In this document: positions 49,538 through 59,993 of the stretch, piece by piece
Layout of the letters: every line of letters begins with the position of its first letter
How positions within the stretch are numbered: position 1 is the stretch's first letter
Assembly (NCBI GenBank): GCA_037127315.1
Contig: JBBBDQ010001456.1
Location: 800,001 to 864,000 of the forward strand
Direction: 5' to 3'
Length of the DNA stretch: 64,000 nt
From: Ascarosepion bandense
Lineage: Eukaryota > Mollusca > Cephalopoda > Sepiida > Sepiidae
Made by a program: the position numbers and the translations under genes
The notes under the pieces: generated by a model
Database searches by the model: none
What the model was told of the DNA's origin: nothing
The model's input: the letters and a program-made list of their open reading frames with translations, nothing else

Positions 49538-51186
49538 GTGCCAGAAAACATGAGGTGCAGGACTGGGAAAATAATAACAGTGGTCGGTATAGGAGGGAAA
49601 CCTATAAGGACGAAGATATGGAAAATTAAACTCAGGTCCAAGTGGAAAACCAGAGAAATAGAAGTAGGGCTGCTAGATTCACTTCCCATGAAGGGGATTA
49701 CAGTGATAATAGAAAATGATATAGATGAAGAATGGGTGAATAAGGAAATTAAAAATGTATCAGCACATCAGGGGAAGAGGCAGTACTGTAACTCAGAAAA
49801 CGGTAGAAGAAAAATGGTCACAACGATTACACGACAGAAGGAGAAAAGGCTTTATGAAAAGGAGAAATATAGAAAGGCGAATATAACCATCAATAAAAGA
49901 ACCAGTACCAGAGATAAAGCAGGAAAACATGGACGAACGGAGACATATCCCAAATTAAACGTACCTAAAGAAGAGTTAAAATGGAAACAGAAAGCCAAAG
50001 ATGAAATAAGGAAACTGCATTCGTTAATTGGGAGAAATAAGGAAGAGGAAGACAAGGCAGGGCACTATTATATTAAAAAGGGTATCTTAATGAGGCAGTG
50101 GAAGCCACAAACCCGTGCCAGGATGGATCAGTATGATCAATATGTACAAATAATAGTACCTACAAAATATCATGATGAAATCTTATCTCTGGCGCATGAT
50201 AACCAACGGGGTGGACATTTAGGAGTGGCAAAGACACACGACAAAGTTACTACATATTTTTACAGGCCTGGAATAAGAAAGGATATAAGGTCATTTTGCC
50301 GAACGTGTCAATTATGCCAGATCACAGATAAGCCTAACCAACAGATCCCAAAGGCACCCTTACAACCAATACCAGTTATGGAAGAACCATTCAGTAGAGT
50401 TATAATCAATTGCGTTGGACCTTTGCCGCAAACCAAAAATCAGTACAAGTATCTATTAACCATAATGTGCTCTTCAACTAGATACCCTGAAGCGATTCCC
50501 TTAAGAAATATATCAGCAAGGAAGGTAATGGATGTGTTAGTAAATTTCTTCACAAGAATGGGCCTACCAAAAGTAATACAAGCGGAGCAAGGATCTAATT
50601 TTACATCGAGTTTGTTCAAAGTGATCACAAATCAGTTGGGAGTGACCCATATTAAGTCAAGAGCATATCACCCACAATCTCAGGTAGCGCTAGAGCAATT
50701 TCATGTAATGTTAAAAACTATGTTGAAAACCTATTATATGGAGAATCAGGAAGAGTGGGATAAGTACCCTTTGTGCCATTCGCAATGCATGATGTGGTTC
50801 AGGAATCTACAGGATTCAGTCTTTTGAAATAATTTTTGGGCATCGAGTGAGAGGACCACTCAAGTTGTTACAGGATGCATGATGATAGGCATGCGTATGT
50901 AACAGGCATGAGACGGAGACAGAAAGCTCTGCAGGAACTGGTGAAAAAACGCTTGCAAAGTAAGCAAACAAATATGAAAGAACAATATGATAGAAAGATT
51001 GTTAATAGGCAATTCCAAAAGGATGATGAAGTACTTATAATGCAGCCTTTGAGCAGCCAACCATTTAAAGCAAAGTATCAAGGACCATTCAAAATATTGA
51101 AAAAGCTGAGCGATGTGAATTATTTAATACAAATGCCTAGTAGAAGAAAAGGTAAAATGGTTTGCAATGTTAAAAAGATTTTGTAG
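49538..51186 (+). pseudogene. Integrase of the Gmr1-like element (upstream of reverse transcriptase)
   Basis: The frame 49538-50827 (429 codons) begins with the rest of the protease/linker. It then holds an HHCC zinc domain (LAHDNQRGGHLG ... FCRTCQLCQ, about 50190-50320) and the catalytic core. Of the D-D-E triad, the first Asp is Asn (IINCVGPLP), the second is Glu (IQAEQGSNF), and the third Glu is kept (VALEQFHVML). The core ends in a frameshift near 50825. The C-terminal domain follows at 50875-51186, with KPGDxV-like KDDEVLI and the GPFKILKKLSDVNYLIQ barrel typical of gypsy integrases. The enzyme inserts element DNA; this copy could not do so. Confidence 0.9.
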
Positions 51187-51199
51187 GAGAGAGGGAAGT

Positions 51200-52453
51200 C
51201 ACACAGTGATGCTAGTGAATGAAAAAGAAAGATGGAAAGTGAAAAGCCATGAAGAAGTTAGTCACTGGATGGAAAGGGACCAACCTCTGAAGTTAGAGAA
51301 TTCCAAAATATTAAGGAATTTGGAAGAAAAATTGTCTCATTTGACGGGTGAGGTAAAGAGTAAACTGGCAACCCTGATAAACAAATATCGGGAGATATTT
51401 TTGGATACACCCCAGTGGATTAACGCTGCAGTTCATGACATAATACTGACTTCAGAGCAACCGATTAAACAGCATCCGTATCGATTGAATCCTAGAAAGT
51501 TGGAAGTCATGAGACAAGAAAATAAGTATATGTCGAAACAAGGGATTATCGAACTGAGCCAAAGCGAATAGGCGTCACCTTGTGTACTAGTGGACAAACT
51601 GGATGAAACAGTAAGGTTTTGCACTGATTATCGAAAGGTAAATAATGTCACTAAAGCAGATGCATACCCGATCCCCAGGATGGAAGATTGTATTGACAGA
51701 ATTGGTCAAGCAAAATATATTACCAAGTTAGATATGCTGAAGAGATATTGGGCTGTACCATTAATTGATAGAGCAAAGGAAATATCAGCATTTGTAACAC
51801 TGAATGGAGCATATCAATATAAAGTTATGCCATTTCGTATGAGGAACTCACAGGCTATGTTTGTACGTCTAATGAAAAGATGTTTGTCCAACATTCCAGA
51901 AGTCGATGCATATATCGATGATGTCGTGGTTTACAGTAATACCGAATGTGAGCATACAGATATAGTACAGAAGGTATTTGAGAAATTAAAAGAGGCAGGA
52001 CTGACAGTCAATCTTAGCAAAAGCGAGTTTTGTAATGCCAGAGTTAAGTATTTAGGACATGTGATTGGACAGAGAAAAATTAAGCCAATAGAGGCGAAGA
52101 CTGCAGCCATTGTAAACTTTCCACATTCCTCGAACAGCCGAAGTCTAAGAAAATTTTTAGGAATGGCAAATTATTATCGGCAGTACTGTAGAAACCTAGC
52201 CGAGATTGCCTCACCACTAACAAATTTACTAGGAAAGGGGCATAAATTTATATGGACTACAGAGTGTGAAGTTGCCTTCAAAACCATTAAGGATAAATTA
52301 AAATCAAACCCAGTACTAAAGGCCCCGGATTTCAGGAAGCCATTTCAGATGCACATAGATGCCAGTGACGTGGAAATTGGAGCAGTATTAATGCAAGAAG
52401 ATGAAAATAGGGAAGTACATCCCGTAAGCTTTTATTCTAAAAAGTTCAATTGA
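51200..52453 (+). pseudogene. Reverse transcriptase and start of RNase H, Gmr1-like element
   Basis: A leader frame (51167-51571) with a VHDIILTSEQPIKQHPYRLN segment ends in a stop, and the main frame runs 51590-52453. Motifs read FCTDYRKVNNVT, KLDMLKRYWAVPL (motif A Asp kept; the usual 'KGYW' is altered), PFRMRNSQAMFVRLM (usual 'PFGMxNAPATFQRLM' altered), and AYIDDVVVYS with both catalytic Asp of YIDD kept. NLSKSEF and LGHVIGQ follow, then the connection and the RNase H start with HIDASDVEIGAVL (first Asp kept). It lies directly after the integrase, the reverse of the standard gypsy order. Confidence 0.9.
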
Positions 52454-52852
52454 TTCCAAAAGTCCTATTCAATGATAGAAAAGGAAGCCCTAGCATTAAT
52501 ATTAGCGGTGCTACACTTTGAGATTTATATCACGAATTCTCTTTCTCCCACGATTGCTTATACTGATCATAATCCCCTGAAATTTACAGATCGCATGAGA
52601 AACAAAAACAGAAGATTGCAAAATTGGAGCCTGATATTACAGGAGTTCAGCCTTCAAATAAAACATATTGCCGGATCTGCAAACAAAATAGCAGATACGC
52701 TGTCAATATATAAAAAAAAAATAAGGCAAGTGCAGATATTAACTATAATTTTGGGGAGAATTAAATTGATAATTGTGTACTTAATGAAACTGAAAAAAAA
52801 AACATGTGTGCATTCTGTTAGAGTTGTAAGAACAATGTGTATATCCTGGTGA
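52454..52852 (+). pseudogene. RNase H end of the Gmr1-like element
   Basis: After one stop codon the same reading resumes: YSMIEKEALALILAVLHFEI (Glu of the active site kept), AYTDHNPLKF (Asp kept), RRLQNWSLILQEFSLQIKHI and AGSANKIADTLS (last Asp kept). The tail is frayed after about 52710. It degrades the RNA strand of the RNA/DNA hybrid in live elements. Confidence 0.88.
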
Positions 52853-53054
52853 AATTAAAGAAAAAATATGTATGCTTTGAAGAAAAAAAATATGCATGTA
52901 TATTCCTCTTGTATAACAGAGATACAGAATGTATATGTTCTAGCCATACTGTGTGTATTTTATTAAAACTGAAAAAAATAGAAAATGTGTATACTGTGAT
53001 AAAGCTGTAAGATTTTATGTATACTTTTGTCATGTAAAAAAAAAGAAAAAAGAG

Positions 53055-53097
<43 letters not shown>

Positions 53098-54027
53098 AGG
53101 AAATTATAAGAAAAAAAGGGTGATGAGCAATTGTGCATGCAGAGATTATTTAAGGTATATGGTGAAAAAAAAAAGTTTTTCTTTATTTTTTCGTTTACAT
53201 TGGGAGCTGTTACAGATATAGATAGCCATACACACACCTACACACATATATTGAGATTGGTCTCCACGTGGTAACAAGGAGATGGTCACATGGGAACCTA
53301 AAGTCAGTTTTGGGATAGCAGGTCAAGGTTGGTTGACTCAGATACGCTTAGTAACAAATGTCTAGACAGGAAATAGACAGAGGCTAGACATGAGGTTGTG
53401 AAGCAGCAGGAGCTAGAATCTTCGTGAAAGACAAGTCAAGTGGAAAGCAGAGATTAGAAATTAGTTGCAGATCAGAGCTTGAATTAGTAAGTCATGATTG
53501 CTGATGAATGAAAAGGAAAACGCATTTGAGATAATGACGTAATTAAGCAACTCCAGATAAGAAAAATGAACTTATAAATTCTTATTTGTTAAAAGAAGAC
53601 AATGCCAAATAGTTTGTCAAGGAAGAAGGAAAGATAGCAACGAAGAGAAGACAAGAGAAGAAACTGTAATGTTATTTGCATGCTGATTCTTATTTGTTAA
53701 AAGAAGAGAAAGAAGGCAAAGCCGAGTTGTTTATCAAGAAAAGAAAGAAAGATAGTGACACAGAGAAGATAACATGTAAACAGAGATATTGAAGAGAAGA
53801 AACTGCAGAATTGTTTGAGTGCAGAAAATACGACGCTTGTTTGAAAAAAGAAATAAAGAGTGCGGATATTTCAGAAAATTTGTAAGCTGAAAATACAACA
53901 GCCAACTGAAAGAAAATAGAGGCAGTCACAGATACCTACATTTCAAGTGGACTGTGTTTGAGTCCGAAGTTATATAAAGAAAGAGGAAGAAAGAAAAGAA
54001 AAGGCAGTAAAAGAAGAGAGAAGGAAC
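52853..54027 (+). other. Long untranslated 3' internal region of the Gmr1-like element, purine-rich
   Basis: There is no env-like or other open frame. It holds a (TA)n run at 53059-53094. From about 53380 it is strongly A/G-rich on the plus strand, with a direct repeat of about 108 bp period (ATTCTTATTTGTTAAAAGAAGA at 53578 and again at 53686). It ends in a purine tract (AAAAGAAGAGAGAAGGAA, about 54009-54026) directly before the TG of the right LTR, the expected plus-strand primer. Confidence 0.75.
53059..53094. repeat. (TA)n microsatellite inside the gypsy element
   Basis: 18 TA units. Confidence 0.95.
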
Positions 54028-54591
54028 TGACATAAAGATAAGTTATTATATTCTTAGGCCCATGTTAAAACACGCATACACTTCCACAAATATTATGTTA
54101 CCACAAACATCATACCACATGTGCTCATAATTATATGGTTCTCCCCATTTTATTTTGTGTTAATCTCTTGCATTCGTATTCGCCTGTATTCATTCATATT
54201 TGTTGATATTTGTCGTAAATTGTTATTTCTACTGAGTTGGATATCCGAATATAAGTTTTGAGGTTCAGGTCATTGGACACTATTATTCATACTCATATGT
54301 TTTTTATTTTAATACTTTGTTACTTATTAAAACTTTCTATCAAAAATCATTTCGCTTTGTCATTCATCCTTGAATTGTTGGTCAGGGCATGTGTTGATAT
54401 TAAAGCAGACCTGGGAAGATTACAATTCGATTATATCAATCAAACAGCGATCTCATTTTCTTATTTTTGTTTATCATTGTCCATTTGTCATGATCTAGGA
54501 GAAATAACCCGTATCTGTCCATAGATGTGGAAATGTAAATATTCCCGAATCGACATGTAATCATTTTAATTGTCGAGGCAAGCATATGACA
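54028..54591 (+). repeat. 3' LTR of the Gmr1-like element
   Basis: It begins TGACATAAAG right after the purine tract and ends ATATGACA, giving TG...CA ends and about 564 bp. From 54136 on it matches the left LTR. The first 108 bp have no counterpart at the left LTR, so I infer that the left copy is truncated. Confidence 0.8.
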
Positions 54592-55601
54592 AAGAAAAAA
54601 CCTCAAATCTCATTACTCACGAAAAAAACTTAACAGCCAGTGGAATTCATAATAACTGAGATGACTGAAAGAAAAATAAAGACAAATGTAACTTGACCAG
54701 TGTGACTAATAATATAATTTGTATTTCCAATCAAGATGCCATTATTATGAATACAAAGTGAATGCTGGAAGAAAAATGTCTGAGGCATCACATTCAATTC
54801 AATTCCCTTCAGTATCCTGTTAGAGAAACTAAAGAAGATGCAGTATTTTTCTATGTCTGTTTGTCTGCTGTCCAAACCAAGAGTTCTGGAATGGTTATGT
54901 TTGTTCATGATTTAATGTTAGATTAGCCTTTCCATTACAATTTTTGCTTGCAACCTCTCCTCATACTGGTCTTATGCCTTATGATGGAACCAAACTTCAT
55001 CAATTCATCGTGGCAAGAGGAGTTTCCAAGAAGGCAACTTTCAACTGTGCTCTTCATATGTTCTTCAGTCTTGGGCTCCAAGTAAGATATGAAGAGCTAC
55101 TTCTTCAGGCATTTAGTTTCAAACACCTAAAATCATTTTTCTCACAAAGGGCTTTAGTGAAACTGTTGTAAACTCGTTAGTTATTGTTGTGACCTAAAAG
55201 ATTATTGACATGGTATGTATTGTCTTGGGTCTTGGTATATTACTTCAGTTACTCGTGATTTGTAGTAACAGTTAAATAACAGAAAGTGTGCAACTAATTT
55301 CAGCGTTGACTGTTCACTGTTTTGTCCCAGTCACACTCTATATTTAATTTGAAAGTGCTGGAGCTGAAGCTCTTTATATCAGGTCCTGCAAACCTTCCCT
55401 GTTTAAACAGCATGAATGTTTGTTGGAACTCGCTATCATTTGTCTCTAGCTTTTTGTTTTCTATTCATAGTTTTTTTCCTACATTTATGTTTTTTTTTCT
55501 TTCTATCACACATTTCATGGTTTATTTTATTCCAAGTTTGAATTTCCCAATTAGACCTGAAGAGCAAGAATGAAACTGGTGGTTTCATTTTTAGAATGTC
55601 T
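54592..55601. other. Intron sequence, unclassified
   Basis: Less AT-rich than the deep intron. The plus-strand frame 54944-55171 shows no domain I recognise. It may hold more mobile-element debris belonging to the LTR that follows. Confidence 0.45.
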
Positions 55602-55942
55602 TGTAATATCAAACTACACACTTTTATTTCGATAATAGTTATTACTATGAGATGATAATACGTAGTATCTTCTCTTGGGAGTCCTTCTGCGTAATCTACT
55701 CAAGGACTAATAATAATATTACACTGTGAACAATGAACTCTGCTACTCAGCTGTAACTTGTATGACTGCTGCTGCTACTCATAATCTGGTTGATATTCTC
55801 GGCTGATCGACTCAGACTTCTGTCTGGTGCTTAATATAGGTTATTATCATGGTCATGTGATCCATTCTTATAGTTTTGTTTGTTATCTTGCAATCAACGT
55901 TCAACCACATGTGTCTGTGTTAACAATTCTTTCTGCATGACA
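55602..55942 (-). repeat. LTR fragment of a gypsy-type element (minus strand)
   Basis: On the minus strand a purine tract (CAAAAGGGGAGG, about 55954-55943) is followed at once by TGTCATGCAG. The presumed LTR runs to GATATTACA at 55602, giving TG...CA ends and 341 bp. The AAAAGGGGAGG tract is typical of K02A2.6/mag-like gypsy elements. No pol remnant adjoins it above 55960, so it is a partly deleted element or near-solo LTR. No second copy is available here to prove the ends. Confidence 0.5.
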
Positions 55943-55959
55943 CCTCCCCTTTTGAGTTG

Positions 55960-56273
55960 ACACTTCCTTCTACATAATAGAAACCATACATGGATTAACT
56001 ACTAAAACTTATAACTGGAGAAGTGATCTCTTTTCTTGTTCAAAATCTCTGATAGTATACTTTCTGTTGTTGGTTAGATTTTACTTAGAATTGTAATATC
56101 TATCATCTAAAATTAAGTTTACAAATTTGAATTTGTCTTATGCTAATTTCATTAATATTGTCAGAAGAGTTTTGATAGATTTCTGTTCCTCTTTTGTAAT
56201 GTTTGATATAATTTGTGATCATTTTTCATCTTATAAGCTTGTGATTTAGACATTATGGCAGTGTTCTTTTTTT
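55960..56273. other. Intron sequence, no feature seen
   Basis: AT-rich stretch between the LTR fragment and the LINE 3' end. Nothing recognised. Confidence 0.5.
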
Positions 56274-57062
56274 AAACCATTTCACCCCAAACAAAGCAAT
56301 AAAGTCACTAAGACACAAGGTGAGTATGAATGAATAAGAAAACGAAAAACGTTATTAAGGAGCAAAAACAATAAAAGAAGAGGAATCAGAAAGACTGCAT
56401 TTAAATTTTTGAAGATCAAAGTTAGCTGGGAAGCAAGAAGTCAGAAGAGAGTTCCAGAAGCCAGAAGAGAGTTCCAGAAGCAAAAAGTGTGAGTAAAGAA
56501 ACTGTTAGCATAGAACTTACAGTTACATCTAGCCAATTCAACTGTAGAATGATGAGACCTTGATGCTAATCTAGTACTGCTTAAATTCATAAAGCCTAGG
56601 TACCATAAAGGAAAATTCATCAGAACAATTACCTTGAAAGTAATTATATTAAAGGCACAATGAAGGTACATTACAATAGTGGGAAAGTGACTGCCATTAG
56701 TCCAGGTCGGGACCAATGACATTGCACATTCTTCTTTAGATTTTATCAAGAATCTCTAAATATATAGCAGTAAGAACAAACCATATGTGACAGCAATATT
56801 TAAAGAATAGTTAAATGATAGACTTATAAATAAGTAAGATAGATACGGGAGAGAAAAACTGTCTAGCAAGACACAGTGAACCAACTTTCCTAGCAGCAAA
56901 CCTAGCAATTGATTCAATATAATCTTTCCACCTTCACCAAAGAACATTAACCTGAGAGAGTGCAACAAATCATTATTCTGGAGGTTAGCATCAGCCATGT
57001 TTATGTAAGGCAGGAAATGGTCTCTCAGATGATTAATAGAGAGCAGTTTTATTTAGGAAGCA
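56274..57062 (-). mobile_element. LINE (CR1/jockey-like) 3' fragment, same family as at 25.4 and 33.6 kb
   Basis: The minus strand begins near 57062 with LLSINHLRD and MADANLQNNDLLHSL-like pieces that align with the segment after the YADD in the 25.4-kb copy. It runs through the C-terminal domain, with STRLASRSHHSTVELARCNC and FCFWNSLL near 56520-56600. The family 3' end lies at 56274-56300 (TTTCACCCCAAACAAAGCA reversed). A 19-bp direct repeat (56442-56460 and 56462-56480) lies in it. The frame is broken. Confidence 0.82.
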
Positions 57063-57068
57063 AGCTAT

Positions 57069-57254
57069 GGTTGAGAGTAAGTTTTATAGTTCTTCAGATA
57101 TGGTTGAAAGAAAATTTTATAGTTTGTTAGGTATAGCTGAAAAAAAAATGTTTTTCAAGTATTGTAGAGAAGAAGTTTTATTGTTCATCAGGTATGGTTG
57201 AAGGCAATTTTTATTGTTTATCAAGAATGATTAAACAGTAAGTTTTATTGTTTG
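57069..57254. repeat. 33-bp minisatellite, about 5.7 copies
   Basis: Units starting GGTTGA(R)AG... and ending CAGGTAT/CAGATAT are 33, 33, 28, 33, 33 and 26 bp long. They lie between two minus-strand LINE fragments and could be the 3' untranslated end of the right-hand one. Copies differ at several positions. Confidence 0.85.
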
Positions 57255-57329
57255 TATAAACACTTATAAACATTTTTTATATATATTTTATTGTAAAGAC
57301 CAATCTTGTTGACAAATTTCAGAATGTTA

Positions 57330-58400
57330 TCTGGTTTAATGTTTTCAAAAAGTTTTCAAAGAGTGTTCATTCTGTAATACTTGTTTCAGATTTCCTGGAA
57401 GTTGCAACATTGGTGGGATTTCATTTCTCAATAAATGCCTGTGAGTAACATATGTATAGCCAGTACGGAGTCTGGCAAGAACCATCACCTCTCTTCTTAT
57501 CTTTCAGTAACCAGAGAACCATTCACTGATGGTTGGCTGAATATTGTGTAATTTACTATTATGACAGTTATTCCAAAACTGTTACTATTTTTCTTTAATA
57601 ATCTTATTAAAGGTTAGTCTGAGATCAATGTACAGAACTTTTGTATTTGACAGATCCATATTAAGTGATTTCTTTGCTGCTTTACCAGCCTTTTCATTTC
57701 CCTGAATACTTATATTACTTGGTATCGAAAAACATACTTTTTTTGTTTTTGTTTTTGGAGAGGAGATCTAACTTATTCATGATTAAAGTGATTATTGCAA
57801 TTTCTATTTTGAATTGATATAGATCTGGATTTAGATCCCAAAATGATAAATCTGTTTTTTTCAGATCTTGAAATCATTTGTAGTGCTAAATCAATAGCCA
57901 GAACTTCTGTGCTGTAGACTGAGGACCCCTCAGGTAGTTTGTTTCATGGTTTTAATGCTGTTCCATATGGCTGCACAGCCAAATTTGTCTTAACTTTTAG
58001 ATCAGTCTGTATGTTTGAGTGGTCTAAATTATATAGGTTTTGAATAATTTCTATTTCTTCTTGGTAATCTTATAGATTAGTGCTTGCTTTGCATAGTTTG
58101 GTAACTTCCAGTATCACTTTTGGTTGTGTTAGTAGCCAAAGCAGTGTCTTTGAAATGATGTTTTTGTTTAGGTTCAATTAAGCCTCAATTGTAAATTCAT
58201 CTATGATGATTTTCATTTGTAGTCCAAAGGTTTTTGAGTCTTCTTTTGTATCAAATAAATTTTTGTATTTAGGGTTAAAGGCACAGTGAAAGGCAGGGTC
58301 AGTTGGGTAGGATTTGAGTTTTAGATAATATTGTAGTGCCAGTTTTTCTCATCTCAATTTTAACGATGTCTCACAGGCCCCCACCATCTTTACTGTCATA
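57330..58400 (-). pseudogene. LINE fragment carrying an RNase H domain (I/Nimb-like group)
   Basis: The minus strand contains LKLRxEKLALQYYLKLKSYP near 58360, then KLPEGSSVYSTEVLAIDLAL and QMISRSEKNRFIILGSKS (about 57945-57830). The RNase H Glu in AEVLAID is kept as TEVLAID, and the SDSKSA Asp is lost. Then come IQGNEKAGKAAKKSLNMD (about 57710-57650; the last Asp of GNEKAD is Gly) and a C-terminal ARLRTGYTYVTHRHLLRNE (about 57475-57420). RNase H after reverse transcriptase marks the I-type group of LINEs. The reverse transcriptase itself is missing or lies outside the recognised part. It is broken by frameshifts. Confidence 0.82.
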
Positions 58401-58743
58401 CATCTTAATGCATAAAATATGTAATAGATATAGTTTTCTAGTTCTAAATGAACTATACATACAATTAGTACAAACAAACTACTAACAACATTGTGACTAA
58501 GTCAATGTCAAAAACAATCTTCCAATTATAACAGATCTTAATATCAAATAGATACAACCATATCCAGAAATCATTCAAAGTACAATAAAAAAAAATGTTA
58601 AAATGAAATATTCAAGCTATAAGAATAATGGAAAACAAAACAATTTACAACATGCATATCCATTGATGTAGGATTCACTTGTTCAATAACATACAAGTGA
58701 CACCATCTTAACCAGAATATTGTCAGGACCCAGTGATATAAAA

Positions 58744-58782
<39 letters not shown>

Positions 58783-59669
58783 CTAACAACATGCAATAAA
58801 ACTGATTTTCCAACATATAATGTAGCAGCTGAAAAAAAACATTGTTCATGTTTTAAATCTATTTTTTTTAATTATTTTATCTTGCTTTAAGCTATCTACA
58901 GTTTGAAGCACAGTAATTCCTCTCTTGGCTTGTACTTGCATAAAATCTTCATTTTCTTCTAGTAGCAATCAAACATGTCAACCAAATACCTCAAAAACAG
59001 CTGGTGATATTTTCTACCTCAGACAACTGTCAATATGTACACGCCACAATTGAAAATGAGCACCCCACAAGCTGTGCCATTTTAGAAATTCTCTAACAGT
59101 TTCCTGATCATAACAATTTGTCCTTTATCAAAGCTATTCAAATCTTTCTTCTTACCTATGCCTGTGTCATTCAACATATTGCATATGAAACTAGTTTATC
59201 AGCTTATATCTCTCTGATTCTGACATATACAGTTGTTTTGATACAGTAGTCATTCTTGTCACATGTTACTGGTCATAATGATTTGGCTCATCTCTGTATA
59301 TATGAATTTTTATCTCAGAGGAGTTATAAATGCTATAACAAAAACAAATATATTAAAATTGAATTCTTCTCTTTTATCAGATTCCCATGATTTAATAAAG
59401 ATATAACTGCCACTGACACACCAACATGCATTTAGGTTATTGCCATTTACACAATCAGAAGTTTATTTATAGTATTTAATTAATAATAGAATGTAATGAC
59501 ATGGATTACAGATACACAACTATTTTACCATATAAAAGAATCTATGCTCTTCTGCTATTGAAATGAATGAATTTACTTCTTACAGTTATATATATATAAT
59601 GTATGTATGTATGTATTGTAGAAGCTGAGGGAAATAATGATACCTAGAGGCTTTTAAAAATTGGATTAG
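58401..59669. other. AT-rich intron with long poly-A
   Basis: No protein remnant is seen. A pure run of 27 A's occupies 58752-58778. It could be the tail of a lost retro-insertion, but no element body was recognised beside it. A short (TATG)n lies near 59598-59616. Confidence 0.55.
58752..58778. repeat. Pure (A)27 run
   Basis: Twenty-seven A's between T and G. The minus-strand open frame across it is only polyphenylalanine. Confidence 0.95.
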
Positions 59670-59875
59670 ATTCAGTCAGCCAGTTAAGTGCCATATGTGA
59701 TACATGCTTGGAGAATCATGTCTCAAGAAAGATATGACTGACGGGGCAGAAAATTTTCCTGCAGTGGGTTGCAAATTACATTCTGCAATAGAGAGATTAC
59801 CAACCAAGGCTATAGAACTGTCTTGCCATTTCATCCAGAGTTGGAGGGTATTTACAGATAAGTGAATGCAACAAA
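59670..59875 (-). mobile_element. Truncated SINE, third copy, lacking the tRNA head
   Basis: Reverse-complement match to the body and tail of the SINE at 11670 (GTTAAGTGCCATA, ACCAAGGCTATAGAAC and AGTGAATGCAACAAAT recognisable). It ends where the tRNA-like head should begin and runs into a perfect palindrome. It is more diverged than the other two copies. Confidence 0.82.
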
Positions 59876-59890
59876 TTTGTTGCATTCACT
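59861..59890. repeat. 30-bp perfect palindrome at the broken SINE end
   Basis: AGTGAATGCAACAAA is followed directly by its exact reverse complement. The left half is SINE sequence, so the right half is a snap-back copy of it. Confidence 0.95.
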
Positions 59891-59993
59891 GACGTGCAAA
59901 TACACTAGATTACCAAACTAGATATGTAACACATCACTCAATAAATCTCGGGCCTAACTAATAAAACAAATAACTTTTAGGTAAAATTCAACT

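Larger units (their letters stand above)
47707..54591 (+). mobile_element. Ty3/gypsy retrotransposon with integrase upstream of reverse transcriptase (Gmr1-like order)
   Basis: This is a nearly complete element antisense to the host gene: left LTR (truncated), primer-binding site, gag with a zinc knuckle, protease, integrase, reverse transcriptase, RNase H, a long untranslated tail, a purine tract and a right LTR. The domain order PR-IN-RT-RH is read directly from the frames 48316-52852. Normal Ty3/gypsy elements have RT-RH-IN. The alternative order is known for the Gmr1-like group (first seen in cod) and for Ty1/copia, but the protein wording here is gypsy-like. The LTRs differ at roughly 25 positions plus a few indels over about 455 bp by eye, so the insertion is not recent. 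Stops and altered catalytic residues show it is dead. Confidence 0.9.

Noticed and set aside
54944..55171. Possible host exon (75 codons, plus strand)
   Set aside because: No domain, no convincing splice sites, and opposite strand to the host gene, in a region with mobile-element debris.
58748..58860. Processed pseudogene ending in poly-A (27 A's)
   Set aside because: No coding or gene-like sequence is visible on the side where the body should be.
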